In this document: piece after piece, positions 53,568-61,769 of the stretch
Layout of the letters: each line of letters begins with the position of its first letter
How positions within the stretch are numbered: the first letter of the stretch is position 1
Origin: Allobosea sp. 117
GTDB taxonomy: Bacteria > Pseudomonadota > Alphaproteobacteria > Rhizobiales > Xanthobacteraceae
NCBI RefSeq assembly: GCF_000702305.1
Contig: NZ_JNLC01000001.1
Span: 124,001-188,000, forward strand
Direction of reading: 5' to 3'
Length of the DNA stretch: 64,000 nt
Notes under the pieces: generated by a model
Told to the model about the DNA's origin: nothing
The model's input: the letters and a program-made list of their open reading frames with translations, nothing else
The model's database searches: none
Translations under genes and position numbers: made by a program

Positions 53568-54245
53568 ATGGCTTATGCGTTCGATTTCGGCTGGCTGGTC
53601 GAATACTGGCCGGTCCTGCTCAAGGGCATCGGCATCACCTTGGAGCTGACGGTGATAGGAGGTCTGCTCGGGGTGTCGCTCGGCATCGCCTGCGCCTGGG
53701 CGCGGGCGCTCGGTCCGGCATGGCTGCGGCCTTTCGTTTCCGCCTATGTGGAAATGATCCGCAACACGCCGTTCCTGATCCAGCTCTTCTTCATCTTCTT
53801 CGGCCTGCCGGCGCTCGGCTTCCGGCTCGGCGAGCTGGAGGCGGCCAACCTCGCCATGGTGATCAATCTCGGCGCCTATAGCTGCGAGATCATCCGCGCC
53901 GGCATCCAGGCGACGCCGCGTGGCCAGTTCGAGGCCGGCGCTAGCCTCGGCATGACGCGCTTCGAGACCTTCCGGCATGTGGTACTCGTGCCGGCGTTGC
54001 AGCGCATCTGGCCGGCGCTGTCCTCGCAGATCGTCATCGTGATGCTGGGCTCCTCGGTGGTCTCGCAGATCGCGGCGGAGGACCTCACCTTCGCGGCGAA
54101 CTTCATCCAGTCGCGGACCTTCCGGGCGTTCGAGACCTATTTCGTCTCGACCCTCATCTATCTCGCCCTCGCGATCCTGCTCCGGCAGGTGCTGCGCGGG
54201 GTCGGCTGGAGCATCTTCCCCAAGCGTGGAGCGGCGGCGCGATGA
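53568..54245 (+). CDS. Amino-acid ABC transporter permease 1 (HisMQ type)
   Basis: A 225-residue inner-membrane permease with about five helices. The HisM/GlnP-type features are the N-terminal GIGITLELTVIGGLLGVSLG, the IRNTPFLIQLFFIFFGLPAL segment, and the cytoplasmic ATPase-coupling (EAA) loop EAGASLGMTRFETFRHVVLV. ATG at 53568 with GGGGACGGGG just upstream; a longer frame starting at 53532 is not supported. The stop overlaps the start of permease 2 by 4 bp (ATGA). It forms the heterodimeric channel with permease 2. Confidence 0.93.
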   Translation: MAYAFDFGWLVEYWPVLLKGIGITLELTVIGGLLGVSLGIACAWARALGPAWLRPFVSAYVEMIRNTPFLIQLFFIFFGLPALGFRLGELEAANLAMVINLGAYSCEIIRAGIQATPRGQFEAGASLGMTRFETFRHVVLVPALQRIWPALSSQIVIVMLGSSVVSQIAAEDLTFAANFIQSRTFRAFETYFVSTLIYLALAILLRQVLRGVGWSIFPKRGAAAR

Positions 54246-54901
54246 GCGAGTTCACCCTCTGGGACATCCTGCGCAACCTCTTGCTGGCGACCCGCTGGAC
54301 CATTGTGCTGTCGCTGGTCTCCTTCGTCGGCGGCAGCCTCGTCGGCGCGCTGCTGCTGCTCCTGCGCATCGGCTACAACAAGGCGGGCCGTGTCTTCGCG
54401 CGCGGCTATATCGAGCTCTTCCAGGGCACGCCGCTGCTGATGCAGCTCTTCCTCGCCTTCTTCGGGCTGGGGCTGTTCGGCATCGACGTGCCGGCCTGGC
54501 TCGCCGCCGGCCTCGCGCTGATCCTGTGGACCGCGGCCTTCCTCGCCGAGATCTGGCGCGGCTGCGTCGAGGCCATCGCCAAGGGCCAGTGGGAGGCCTC
54601 CTCCAGCCTCGGCATGGGGTACATCCAGCAGATGCGCTACGTGATCCTGCCGCAGGCGCTGAAGATCGCCGTGCCGCCGACCGTCGGCTTCTCGGTGCAG
54701 GTCGTCAAAGGCACGGCGCTGACCTCCATCATCGGCTTCGTCGAACTGTCCAAGGCCGGAACCGTGGTGACCAATGCCACCTTCGAGCCCTTCACCGTCT
54801 ACGGCCTCGTCGCGCTGATCTATTTCTGCCTGTGCTGGCCGCTCTCCAAGTCTTCCCAGATCCTCGAGAGGAAGCTCAATGTCGCTCATCGAAATCACTG
54901 A
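54242..54901 (+). CDS. Amino-acid ABC transporter permease 2 (HisMQ type)
   Basis: A 219-residue permease paralogous to permease 1: LATRWTIVLSLVSFVGGSLV, YIELFQGTPLLMQLFLAFFG, and the EAA loop EASSSLGMGYIQQMRYVILP. Coupled to permease 1 by ATGA overlap and overlaps the ATPase gene by 23 bp at its 3' end, so permease 1, permease 2 and the ATPase are translated from one message in fixed ratio. Confidence 0.93.
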   Translation: MSEFTLWDILRNLLLATRWTIVLSLVSFVGGSLVGALLLLLRIGYNKAGRVFARGYIELFQGTPLLMQLFLAFFGLGLFGIDVPAWLAAGLALILWTAAFLAEIWRGCVEAIAKGQWEASSSLGMGYIQQMRYVILPQALKIAVPPTVGFSVQVVKGTALTSIIGFVELSKAGTVVTNATFEPFTVYGLVALIYFCLCWPLSKSSQILERKLNVAHRNH

Positions 54902-55604
54902 AGTGAAGAAGCGCTTCGGCGACAACGAAGTGCTGAAGGGCATCAATATCGACGTCGAGCCCGGCGAGGTGATCGCCATCATCGGCAAGTCCGGCTCGGG
55001 CAAGTCGACGCTGCTGCGCTGCATCAACGGGCTGGAGACCATCGACGAGGGCTCCATCTCGGTGGCCGGCGCGCAGCTTCTGCCGGACGATCTGCACCTG
55101 AAGGCACTGCGGCTGAAGGTCGGGATGATCTTTCAGGGGTTCAACCTGTTTCCGCACCTGACCGCCGGCAAGAACGTGATGCTCTCGCAGATGGTGGTGA
55201 AGAAGACGCCCAAGGCCGAGGCCGAGGTGATGGCCAAGAAGATGCTCGACCGGGTAGGGCTCGGCCACAAGTTCGACGCCTATCCCGACCAGCTCTCCGG
55301 CGGCCAGCAGCAGCGCGTCGCCATCGCCCGCGCACTCGCCATGCAGCCGATCGCGCTGCTCTGCGACGAGATCACCTCGGCGCTCGATCCCGAGCTGGTC
55401 AACGAGGTGCTGGCGGTGGTGAAGGAGCTCGCCTCCGAGGGCATGACGCTGCTGATGGTCACCCACGAGATGCGTTTCGCCCGCGACGTGTGCTCGCGCG
55501 TCGTGTTCATGCATCAGGGCCGGGTGCACGAGATCGGGCCGCCGGGCGAGGTGTTCGCCAATCCGCAGACGCCGGAACTCAAGCAGTTCCTCGGCATGCA
55601 GTGA
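54879..55604 (+). CDS. Amino-acid ABC transporter ATP-binding protein (GlnQ/HisP type)
   Basis: A 241-residue ABC ATPase. Walker [13 protein letters not shown]-loop [20 protein letters not shown], signature [19 protein letters not shown], Walker B/D-loop [13 protein letters not shown] (an Ile in place of the usual Pro of DEPTS) and switch His in [10 protein letters not shown]. It powers uptake through the two permeases upstream. The stop is 6 bp from the stop of the convergent GlxA-type regulator with no terminator-like hairpin in between. Confidence 0.95.
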   Translation: MSLIEITEVKKRFGDNEVLKGINIDVEPGEVIAIIGKSGSGKSTLLRCINGLETIDEGSISVAGAQLLPDDLHLKALRLKVGMIFQGFNLFPHLTAGKNVMLSQMVVKKTPKAEAEVMAKKMLDRVGLGHKFDAYPDQLSGGQQQRVAIARALAMQPIALLCDEITSALDPELVNEVLAVVKELASEGMTLLMVTHEMRFARDVCSRVVFMHQGRVHEIGPPGEVFANPQTPELKQFLGMQ

Positions 55605-55610
55605 GGCGCC

Positions 55611-56600
55611 TCACGCGGCGACGTCGCGCTCGCCGGCGAAGAAGCGCTGCCGGTAGTCGCCCGGCGACAGGCCGACGATGCGATGGAAGACCCGGCGGAA
55701 CGCCGCCGGGTCCTCATAGCCGACCGACCAGGCGATCTGGTCGACCGGCCGGCGGGTGAATTCCAGCAGCTCGCGCGCCTTGCCGATGCGCAGGTGCTGC
55801 GCATATTCGGTCGGCCGCATGCCGGTCGCCGCCTTGAAGCGGCGCAGGAAGGTGCGCTCCTCAAGGCCCGCCTGCTGCGCCATCTGCGTGACGTCGACAT
55901 CGCGCGCGGTCTTGGCCTGCAGCCAGTGCTGGACCTTCAATATCGCCTCGTCGCCATGGGTGAGGCGGGGCGAGAAGCTGCTGTAATGCCGCTGCTCGCG
56001 GCCCGCGGGATCGATCAGCAGGAATTTGGCGGTCTCGACCATCACGGTCGGTCCGAGCAGCCGGTCGACGAGCCGCATGCCGAGATCGGTCCAGGCCATG
56101 ATGCCGCCGGCGGTGACGATGTCGCCGTCCTCGATCAGCATCCGGTCGGGCTCCATCAGCACCTTCGGGAAACGGGCGCGGAAGACATCGGCGAAGTGCC
56201 AGTGCGTGGTGGCGGCGCGTCCATCGAGCAGGCCGGTGGCGGCCAGCACGAAGGAGCCGGCGCAGACCGAGGCGAGGGTCGAGCCGTGCGCGTGATGGTC
56301 GAGCAGCCAGCCGGCATAGGGCGCGGCCTCCTCGACGTTTGAAGGAGCGGTGAGGCGGCCCGGCACCACCAGCACGTCGGCGCGGCCGCCATATCCGGGA
56401 TGGGTGTCGAACACCCGCGTGAAGCCACCGTCCTCCCCGCGCAGCCAATGGCTGACCCGCAGCGGCGCGCCGCCGCGCTCGACCGAGTAGCGGCTCGCCA
56501 CAGCGAACAGGTCCGTCATGCCGTGGACCATGGCGATCTGGCAGTCCGGATAGATCAGCAGGCCGACTTCCGCCTTCGCTGCCGGGGTCGCTTTCATCAT
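55611..56600 (-). CDS. GlxA-family regulator: DJ-1/PfpI domain plus AraC helix-turn-helix
   Basis: A 329-residue regulator. Residues 8-190 form a DJ-1/PfpI-like amidotransferase domain (VGLLIYPDCQIAMVHGMTDL, nucleophile-elbow region LASVCAGSFVLAATGLLDG, TTHWHFADVF), and 225-325 an AraC domain (DVTQMAQQAGLEERTFLRRF, IAWSVGYEDPAAFRRVFHRI). GlxA-type proteins such as GbdR, CdhR and ArgR of pseudomonads control catabolism of betaines, carnitine, dimethylglycine and basic amino acids, in keeping with the TMADH-family gene and amino-acid transporter nearby. GAGG lies six nt before the ATG. It is divergent from the alpha/beta hydrolase gene, with a palindrome between them. Confidence 0.92.
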   Translation of the reverse strand: MMKATPAAKAEVGLLIYPDCQIAMVHGMTDLFAVASRYSVERGGAPLRVSHWLRGEDGGFTRVFDTHPGYGGRADVLVVPGRLTAPSNVEEAAPYAGWLLDHHAHGSTLASVCAGSFVLAATGLLDGRAATTHWHFADVFRARFPKVLMEPDRMLIEDGDIVTAGGIMAWTDLGMRLVDRLLGPTVMVETAKFLLIDPAGREQRHYSSFSPRLTHGDEAILKVQHWLQAKTARDVDVTQMAQQAGLEERTFLRRFKAATGMRPTEYAQHLRIGKARELLEFTRRPVDQIAWSVGYEDPAAFRRVFHRIVGLSPGDYRQRFFAGERDVAA

Positions 56601-56624
56601 TTTCGCCTCGTGTCAGTTTCGGCT

Positions 56625-56636
56625 CGACATATGTCG
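56625..56636. promoter_or_regulatory. Perfect palindrome CGACATATGTCG in the GlxA-hydrolase intergenic region
   Basis: A perfect 12-bp palindrome 24 bp upstream of the glxA-type start; outer segments CAGTTTC and GAACTG extend the dyad imperfectly to 56614-56642. Its place between two divergent genes makes it a candidate operator for control of both. AraC-type proteins more often use direct repeats, so the bound factor is open. Confidence 0.5.
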
Positions 56637-56727
56637 GAACTGCCAATCCTGACCATGCCGGAGATCGCCTATCCCTACAAGCACCGGGCGCCAACGCCCA
56701 CCACGCAAGCGAACAGGGGATACTGCG

Positions 56728-57555
56728 ATGACCACGATCACCACCAAGGACGGCACCCGCATCTTCTTCAAGGAGCTGGGTCCCAAGGACGGGCAGCCGA
56801 TCGTCTTCTCCCATGGCTGGCCGCTGACCGGCGATGCCTGGGACGCGCAACTGGTGTTCTTCGCCAACAAGGGCTACCGCACCATCGCCCATGACCGGCG
56901 CAGCCATGGCCGCTCCGACCAGGTCTGGCAGAACAACAACATGGACCAGTATGCCGACGACCTCGGCGAGCTGATCGAGCAGCTCGACCTGAAGAACGCG
57001 GTGCTGGTCGGCCACTCGACGGGCGGCGGCGAGGTCACCCGCTATGTCGGTCGCCACGGCACCGGCCGCGTCGCCAAGCTGGCGCTGATCGGCGCCGTGC
57101 CGCCGCTGATGCTGAAGACCGAAGCCAATCCCGGCGGCCTGCCGATCGAGGTGTTCGACGGCATCCGCAAGGGCACCTACGACAACCGTTCGCAGTTCTT
57201 CAAAGACCTCACCATCCCGTTCTACGGCTACAACCGCGAGGGCGCGGTGGTCTCGGAGGGTATCCGCGAGGGCTTCTGGCTGCAGGGCATGATGGGCGGG
57301 CTGAAGGGTCAGCTCGACAGCATCCGCGCCTTCTCGGAGAGCGACTTCCACGAGGACCTGAAGCGGTTTGACAAGCCGACGCTGGTGCTGCATGGCGACG
57401 ACGACCAGATCGTGCCGATCGGCGCCTCGGCGCTGGAGACGGTGAAGATCGTCAAGCACGCGGTGCTGAAGGTCTATGAAGGCGCCGACCACGGCCTGAC
57501 GCAGACCCACCAGGACCGCTTCAACGCCGACCTGCTCGCCTTCATCGAAGGCTGA
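56728..57555 (+). CDS. Alpha/beta hydrolase of the non-haem chloroperoxidase/esterase group
   Basis: A 275-residue hydrolase. Nucleophile Ser97 in [11 protein letters not shown], acid in [10 protein letters not shown] (Asp224-226) and His255 in [10 protein letters not shown]; the oxyanion-hole segment is [13 protein letters not shown]. These features match cofactor-free haloperoxidases, which are perhydrolases/esterases in vivo. The ATG at 56728 follows a GGGG-containing leader (AGGGGATACTGCG). It is divergent from the GlxA regulator and followed by a hairpin terminator, so it is monocistronic. Its place within the catabolic island suggests an ester- or lactone-hydrolysing step, but that is inference. 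Confidence 0.9.
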   Translation: MTTITTKDGTRIFFKELGPKDGQPIVFSHGWPLTGDAWDAQLVFFANKGYRTIAHDRRSHGRSDQVWQNNNMDQYADDLGELIEQLDLKNAVLVGHSTGGGEVTRYVGRHGTGRVAKLALIGAVPPLMLKTEANPGGLPIEVFDGIRKGTYDNRSQFFKDLTIPFYGYNREGAVVSEGIREGFWLQGMMGGLKGQLDSIRAFSESDFHEDLKRFDKPTLVLHGDDDQIVPIGASALETVKIVKHAVLKVYEGADHGLTQTHQDRFNADLLAFIEG

Positions 57556-57576
57556 TCCTCCTCGCTCCACGTTGAT

Positions 57577-57607
57577 GGCGGGCGCCGCGACCGGCGCCCG
57601 CCAATTT
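57577..57607 (+). terminator. Terminator hairpin after the alpha/beta hydrolase
   Basis: GGCGGGCGCC (57577-57586) and GGCGCCCGCC (57593-57602) form a perfect 10-bp stem with a GCGACC loop, followed by AATTTG. It lies 21 bp after the hydrolase stop. Confidence 0.78.
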
Positions 57608-57644
57608 GCGTGGGAAGGGGGTTTTCGGCATTGCGCTTATAAAA

Positions 57645-57655
57645 TTGTCTGACAA
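57645..57655. promoter_or_regulatory. Operator-like palindrome TTGTCTGACAA upstream of the SDR gene
   Basis: A perfect 11-bp palindrome (TTGTC-T-GACAA) in an AT-rich stretch (TTATAAAATTGTC) 55 bp before the SDR start, a position expected for an operator overlapping a promoter. This half-site spacing is used by several FCD-type GntR regulators. A 9/11 match, ATGTCTGATAA, lies at 59892-59902 between the two PLP-enzyme genes. Confidence 0.55.
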
Positions 57656-57709
57656 GCTGGCGCCCCTGTGCCGCGGTGCGATGGCGCCGCTTCGAGGAGA
57701 GACTTCGTC

Positions 57710-58522
57710 ATGAGCGCCGCTACCACCGAGACCCGCCCGCTTCTGTTCACCGGCGCCGCCGGCATTCTGGGGCGCTGGCTGCGGCCGCGGCTGATCGAGG
57801 CCTATGGCGCGCTCATCTCCACCGACATCGCCGATCTCGGCCCCGCTTTGCCGGGGGAGGAGACAGTGGTCGCCGACCTCGCCGATGCGCAGGCGGTCGA
57901 CGCGCTGGTGGCGCGCGCCGGGCGCATCCTGCATTTCGGCGGCATCTCCTACGAGACGACCTTCGACCGGCTGGTGCCCTCCAACATCGTCGGCACCTAT
58001 AATGTGTTCGAGGCGGCGCGCCGGCACGGCGTCGGGCCGATCGTCTATGCGAGCTCGAACCACGCCATCGGCTTCTACGAGAGCGGCCGCCAGCTCGACA
58101 CCGAGGTGCGCACGCGGCCGGATTCGCTCTACGGCGTGACTATGGCGTTCAAGGAGAACCTCGCCAGCCTCTATTACGACAAATACGGCGTCGAGAGCGC
58201 CGGGCTGCGCATCGGCACGGCGCGGCCGGACCCGATCGACCCGCGGCACCTCTCTACCTGGCAGAGCTACGAGGACCTGCTGCGGCAGATCGAGGCCTGC
58301 TTCGCCGCGCCAAAGCTCGGGCGCATCGTGATGTACGGCGTCTCCGCCAATGACCGCTCCTGGTGGAGCAACGCGCTGGTCGGCGAGGTCGACTATCGCC
58401 CGCAGGACAATGCCGAGGCCTTCGCCGGCGCGCTGATCCCGAACGGCGACACCCGCGACCCCGAGGCGCCGGAGGTGAAGTACCAGGGTGGCCCCTTCGT
58501 GTCGGACGGCTATGCGCGCTGA
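57710..58522 (+). CDS. NAD-dependent epimerase/dehydratase-family protein, uronate-dehydrogenase-like
   Basis: A 270-residue extended-SDR-like protein. NAD site: LLFTGAAGILGRWLRPRL (residues 11-28) and acidic ISTDIAD; IVYASSNHAIGFY matches the Ser strand of hexuronate dehydrogenases; then the active-site Tyr141 in SLYGVTMAFKENLA. In the YxxxK motif the Lys position is Met145; the nearest Lys is 148. No other change is evident and length equals uronate dehydrogenase (about 265). It may have altered chemistry or be an inactive paralogue. Start ATG at 57710 has GAGGAGAG upstream. Preceded by a palindrome and followed by 106 bp of non-coding DNA. Confidence 0.82.
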   Translation: MSAATTETRPLLFTGAAGILGRWLRPRLIEAYGALISTDIADLGPALPGEETVVADLADAQAVDALVARAGRILHFGGISYETTFDRLVPSNIVGTYNVFEAARRHGVGPIVYASSNHAIGFYESGRQLDTEVRTRPDSLYGVTMAFKENLASLYYDKYGVESAGLRIGTARPDPIDPRHLSTWQSYEDLLRQIEACFAAPKLGRIVMYGVSANDRSWWSNALVGEVDYRPQDNAEAFAGALIPNGDTRDPEAPEVKYQGGPFVSDGYAR

Positions 58523-58628
58523 GGGGTGAGGCGAGGGCGTCTCTGCCGGCTGGGAAGAGGCGCTGGGGGGTGGGTGAGGTGTGCGGGCGGACAGGGGGCG
58601 GCATTCGGGGACGGACGGAGCGCCCCGC

Positions 58629-59804
58629 TCACCCCTCGCGCAGCCTGTCCGCCGCGGCGCGGATGCGGTCGGCGACGAAAGCGAGGGAAGGGGCGTCCAG
58701 CCGGCGCACATCGACCAGCAGCCGGCCGCGATCGGCGAGCAGGTCGCGCACTAGGATGCGCGGCACGCCGTCCGCGATCGCCCGCGCCAGCGCCTGCGCG
58801 TCGCCGCCCGCCTCGGCGGGCGTGACGTCGAGCGCGACGCGGCTGAACGGGTTGCCGGTCTCGTCCGGCAGCACCGAGGCGGCGATGCCCGGCAGGCCGG
58901 CGAGCCCGGCCGCCAGCGACTGCGCGCGGGCGAGCACGGCCTCAGCCTCCGCCGCGTGATCGCGCCTCTCCCAGCGTTCCAGCGCCGCGATGGCGCCCAT
59001 CACGGCCTCCTTGGCCGCCTTCATCGGACGGCCGACGCCGTGCTGCTGGGCGGCGCAGGCGCGCACCAGCCCGGCGCGGCCGGCAATTATGCCGGCGGTC
59101 GGCCCGCCCAAAGCCTTCTGCGCGCTGAACAGCACCAGATCGGCGCCGGCGGCGATCAGCTCCGGCCAGCCATATTCGGCGGCGGCGTCGACGATGACCG
59201 GCACGCCGGCGGCATGCGCCTCCGAGACGATGTGCGCCAGCGGCAGCATGCCAGTCTGCGCGGTGTGGTGCGAGACGACGTGCAGCACCGCCGCCGTCTC
59301 CGGCCCCAGCGCGGCGCCGAGTTGATGCGCCCGCGTCTCGGTGGCGGCACCGATCTCCCGCACGCGGGCGCCGCTGAGACGGATGTCGCCAGTGATCAGC
59401 GCCCCGTAATCGACCACATGGCCTTTCTGGATGACGATCTCGCCGCGCATGCCCGTGCTGTCCGGCAGCCGCGCGACGCGGCCGGGGTCGTCGCCGGCCA
59501 TCGCGGCGGCGCAGGCGATGACGATGGAGGCCGAGGAACAGTTGGTGACGAAGCCGGCCTCGGCGCCGGTGACGCGGGCGATGACCCCGCTCGCCACCCT
59601 CTGCAGCTCGGCCATGCTGACCGACAGCGGCAATATGGCGGCGACAGCCTCGACGATTTCCGGCGCCACCGGGCTGGCGCCATGGACGGTTTCGGTGCCC
59701 GAGACGTTGAGGAGCGGCGTAAGCTGGTAGCGCGCGAGCCGGGTGGGCAAAGTGCCCGTCGCGCGGGTGGCGGCTTTCGTGCGGTCGGCGTTGTGGGCGG
59801 GCAC
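58629..59804 (-). CDS. SelA-like PLP-dependent enzyme
   Basis: A 391-residue fold-type I PLP enzyme of the SelA/DgaE (COG1921) group: the conserved start LARYQLTPLLNVSGTETVHG, CSSASIVIACAAAMAG at the PLP phosphate site, VPVIVDAAAEYGW with the Asp that binds the pyridine nitrogen, and Lys230 in LVLFSAQKALGGPTAGII. Non-selenium members act as ammonia-lyases on amino-sugar acids (D-glucosaminate-6-P) or related hydroxy/amino acids. There is no selD or tRNA-Sec nearby, so this is not selenocysteine synthase. It is divergent from the D-serine-dehydratase-like gene, sharing a 137-bp promoter region. Confidence 0.8.
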   Translation of the reverse strand: MPAHNADRTKAATRATGTLPTRLARYQLTPLLNVSGTETVHGASPVAPEIVEAVAAILPLSVSMAELQRVASGVIARVTGAEAGFVTNCSSASIVIACAAAMAGDDPGRVARLPDSTGMRGEIVIQKGHVVDYGALITGDIRLSGARVREIGAATETRAHQLGAALGPETAAVLHVVSHHTAQTGMLPLAHIVSEAHAAGVPVIVDAAAEYGWPELIAAGADLVLFSAQKALGGPTAGIIAGRAGLVRACAAQQHGVGRPMKAAKEAVMGAIAALERWERRDHAAEAEAVLARAQSLAAGLAGLPGIAASVLPDETGNPFSRVALDVTPAEAGGDAQALARAIADGVPRILVRDLLADRGRLLVDVRRLDAPSLAFVADRIRAAADRLREG

Positions 59805-59891
59805 GGGCGATCCTCCGTTCCATCTCTCCGGCGGCGCGGCTGTCGGGGAGCGACTTTTGCGAAATGCTTCGCGCGCCGCCTTGACGAGAAG

Positions 59892-59902
59892 ATGTCTGAT
59901 AA
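59892..59902. promoter_or_regulatory. Motif ATGTCTGATAA between the two divergent PLP-enzyme genes
   Basis: Matches the palindrome TTGTCTGACAA at 57645-57655 in 9 of 11 positions and, like it, is in an AT-rich patch within a promoter region (about 40 bp before the gene at 59942). The two sites could be bound by the same regulator, linking the SDR gene and both PLP-enzyme genes in one regulon. Confidence 0.45.
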
Positions 59903-59941
59903 GTTTACAATTAGATCCCCTACAAGAAAACGGAAATCCCT

Positions 59942-61249
59942 ATGCCGTCGATCGATCTGAGCGCCATCGAAGCCGGGCTGGTCGACGGGAGCTTCAAGGG
60001 GCTGCCGCCGGATATGCCGCCGCTGCCGCTCGGCGAGATCGGCCGGCAGGGCTGGAGCGTGCTCGACGAGGACCTGCCGCTGCCGCTCGCGGTGCTGAAG
60101 CGCTCGGGCATCGAGCGCAACAGCGCCTATATGCGCGCCTTCCTCGAACTCACCGGCGCGCGCATCGCCCCGCACGGCAAGACCACCATGGCGCCGCAGC
60201 TCTTCGCGCGGCAGATCGCCGACGGGGCGGTGGCGATCACGCTCGCCACCGTGCAGCAGATCCGTGTGGCGCGCCGCTTCGGCTTCGACCGCATCCTGCT
60301 CGCCAACCAGGCGGTGGGCCGGCAGGGGACGGCCTATCTCGCCGCAGAAACCGAGCGGCATCCCGGGCTGAAGCTCTGGAGCTTCGTCGACTCCGCCGCC
60401 GGGGTACGGCGCCTCGCCGAGGCGAAGCGGGCGGCGGGAGGTGAGGTGCCGCTTCGGGTGATCCTCGAAGGCGGCTTCGCCGGCGGGCGCACCGGCTGCC
60501 GCACGCTCGCCGATGCCGAGGCGGTGGCCGATGCCATCCGCGCGGCGGCGCCCTATGTCGTGCTGTCCGGCGTCGGCGGCTATGAGGGGCTGCTGGCCGG
60601 CGCCAATCCGCAGGCGACGATGGAGCGGGTCGACGGCTTCCTCGACCATCTGGTCGCCATCGCCCGCATGTGCGAGGCGCGCGGCGCCTTCGCGCCGGGG
60701 CCGGTGATCCTCACCGCCGGCGGCTCGAGCTTCTACGATCTGGTGGCGCGGCGCTTCGCGGCCGCGGGGCTTAAGAGCGAGGTCGAGGTGATCATCCGCT
60801 CGGGCTGCTACCTCACCCATGATTCCGGCACCTATGAGGACCGCTTCGAGGATCTGCGCCGGCGCTTTCCGCAGGTCGACAGCCTGCGCGAGCGCCCCGC
60901 CCACGCGCTGGAGGTGTGGGCCTATGTGCAGTCGCGGCCCGAGCCTGAGAAGGCGATCCTCACCATGGGCAAGCGCGACGTCTCCTTCGATTCCCGGCTG
61001 CCGGAGCCGCTCATGTGGTACCGGCCGGGGAGCGCCGGCGGGCCGCAGCCGATCGGCGAGCGCCATGCGGTGGCGGGGCTGAACGACCAGCACTGCCACA
61101 TGGTGCTGCCGGCCGACAGCCCGCTGCAGGTCGGCGACATGGTCGCCTTCGGCATCTCGCATCCCTGCACCACCTTCGACAAATGGCAGGTCATTCCGGT
61201 GGTCGACGACGACTACCGGGTGGTCGATGCCATCCGCACCTTCTTCTGA
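59942..61249 (+). CDS. D-serine dehydratase / D-threonine aldolase-like PLP enzyme
   Basis: A 435-residue enzyme of the alanine-racemase-like fold (fold type III). PLP lysine Lys80 is in RIAPHGKTTMAPQL; RVILEGGFAGGRTGCRTLAD and IIRSGCYLTHDSGTYED line the PLP phosphate side; the C-terminal beta domain has the zinc pair His407 and Cys409 in ISHPCTTFDKW and the upstream NDQHCHMVLP. Zn-dependent eukaryotic-type D-serine dehydratase and D-threonine aldolase share this plan, so the substrate is probably a D-beta-hydroxy-amino acid or related D-amino acid. It is 12 bp before the ridA gene, co-transcribed with ridA and the TMADH-like gene. Confidence 0.85.
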   Translation: MPSIDLSAIEAGLVDGSFKGLPPDMPPLPLGEIGRQGWSVLDEDLPLPLAVLKRSGIERNSAYMRAFLELTGARIAPHGKTTMAPQLFARQIADGAVAITLATVQQIRVARRFGFDRILLANQAVGRQGTAYLAAETERHPGLKLWSFVDSAAGVRRLAEAKRAAGGEVPLRVILEGGFAGGRTGCRTLADAEAVADAIRAAAPYVVLSGVGGYEGLLAGANPQATMERVDGFLDHLVAIARMCEARGAFAPGPVILTAGGSSFYDLVARRFAAAGLKSEVEVIIRSGCYLTHDSGTYEDRFEDLRRRFPQVDSLRERPAHALEVWAYVQSRPEPEKAILTMGKRDVSFDSRLPEPLMWYRPGSAGGPQPIGERHAVAGLNDQHCHMVLPADSPLQVGDMVAFGISHPCTTFDKWQVIPVVDDDYRVVDAIRTFF

Positions 61250-61261
61250 CGGGACAGGACG

Positions 61262-61735
61262 ATGAGCGAGATTGATTTCGACGCGCGGCTGGCGGCTCTG
61301 GGCGAGGAGGTGCCGGAGCCGACGGTGCCTGGCGCCAACTACGTGCCGGCGGTCGTCGTCGGCAATCTCGTCTTCCTCGCCGGGCAGGTGCCGCGGCGCG
61401 GCGAGAGCCTGACCTGCGTCGGGCGGCTCGGCGAGAACCTGACCATCGAAGAGGGGCAGGCGGCGGCGCGGCTCTGCGCGCTGAATCTGATCGTGCAACT
61501 CAAGGTCGCCGCCGGCGGCTCGCTGAAGCGCGTGAAGCGCATCGTGAAGCTGACCGGCTTCGTGAACTCGGCGCCGGACTTCACCGCCATGCCGCAGGTG
61601 GTCAACGCTGCCTCGGACCTGTTCATCGAGATCTTCGGCGAAGCCGGACGCCACGCCCGCAGCGCGGTCGGCGCGCCGAGCCTGCCGCGCGGGGTGGGCG
61701 TCGAGATCGAGGCGATCGCCGAAATCGAGATCTGA
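61262..61735 (+). CDS. RidA-family (YjgF-like) enamine/imine deaminase
   Basis: A 157-residue protein of the longer YjgF-endoribonuclease subgroup: YVPAVVVGNLVFLAGQVPRR, VKRIVKLTGFVNSAPDFT and the C-terminal GRHARSAVGAPSLPRGVGVE, in which the Arg of HARS corresponds to the catalytic Arg105 of E. coli RidA. RidA hydrolyses the reactive enamines/imines released by PLP dehydratases to keto acids. Its position directly after a D-serine-dehydratase-like gene fits that role exactly. It is separated from the flavoenzyme gene by 34 bp. Confidence 0.92.
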   Translation: MSEIDFDARLAALGEEVPEPTVPGANYVPAVVVGNLVFLAGQVPRRGESLTCVGRLGENLTIEEGQAAARLCALNLIVQLKVAAGGSLKRVKRIVKLTGFVNSAPDFTAMPQVVNAASDLFIEIFGEAGRHARSAVGAPSLPRGVGVEIEAIAEIEI

Positions 61736-61769
61736 ACGCCTGTCACGCACGCTTCCGGGAGAGCCTGCC

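Noticed and set aside
58629..59804. Selenocysteine synthase (SelA)
   Set aside because: Same superfamily, but the neighbourhood lacks selB, selD and a tRNA-Sec and lies among amino-acid catabolic genes; the ammonia-lyase-like branch is more likely.
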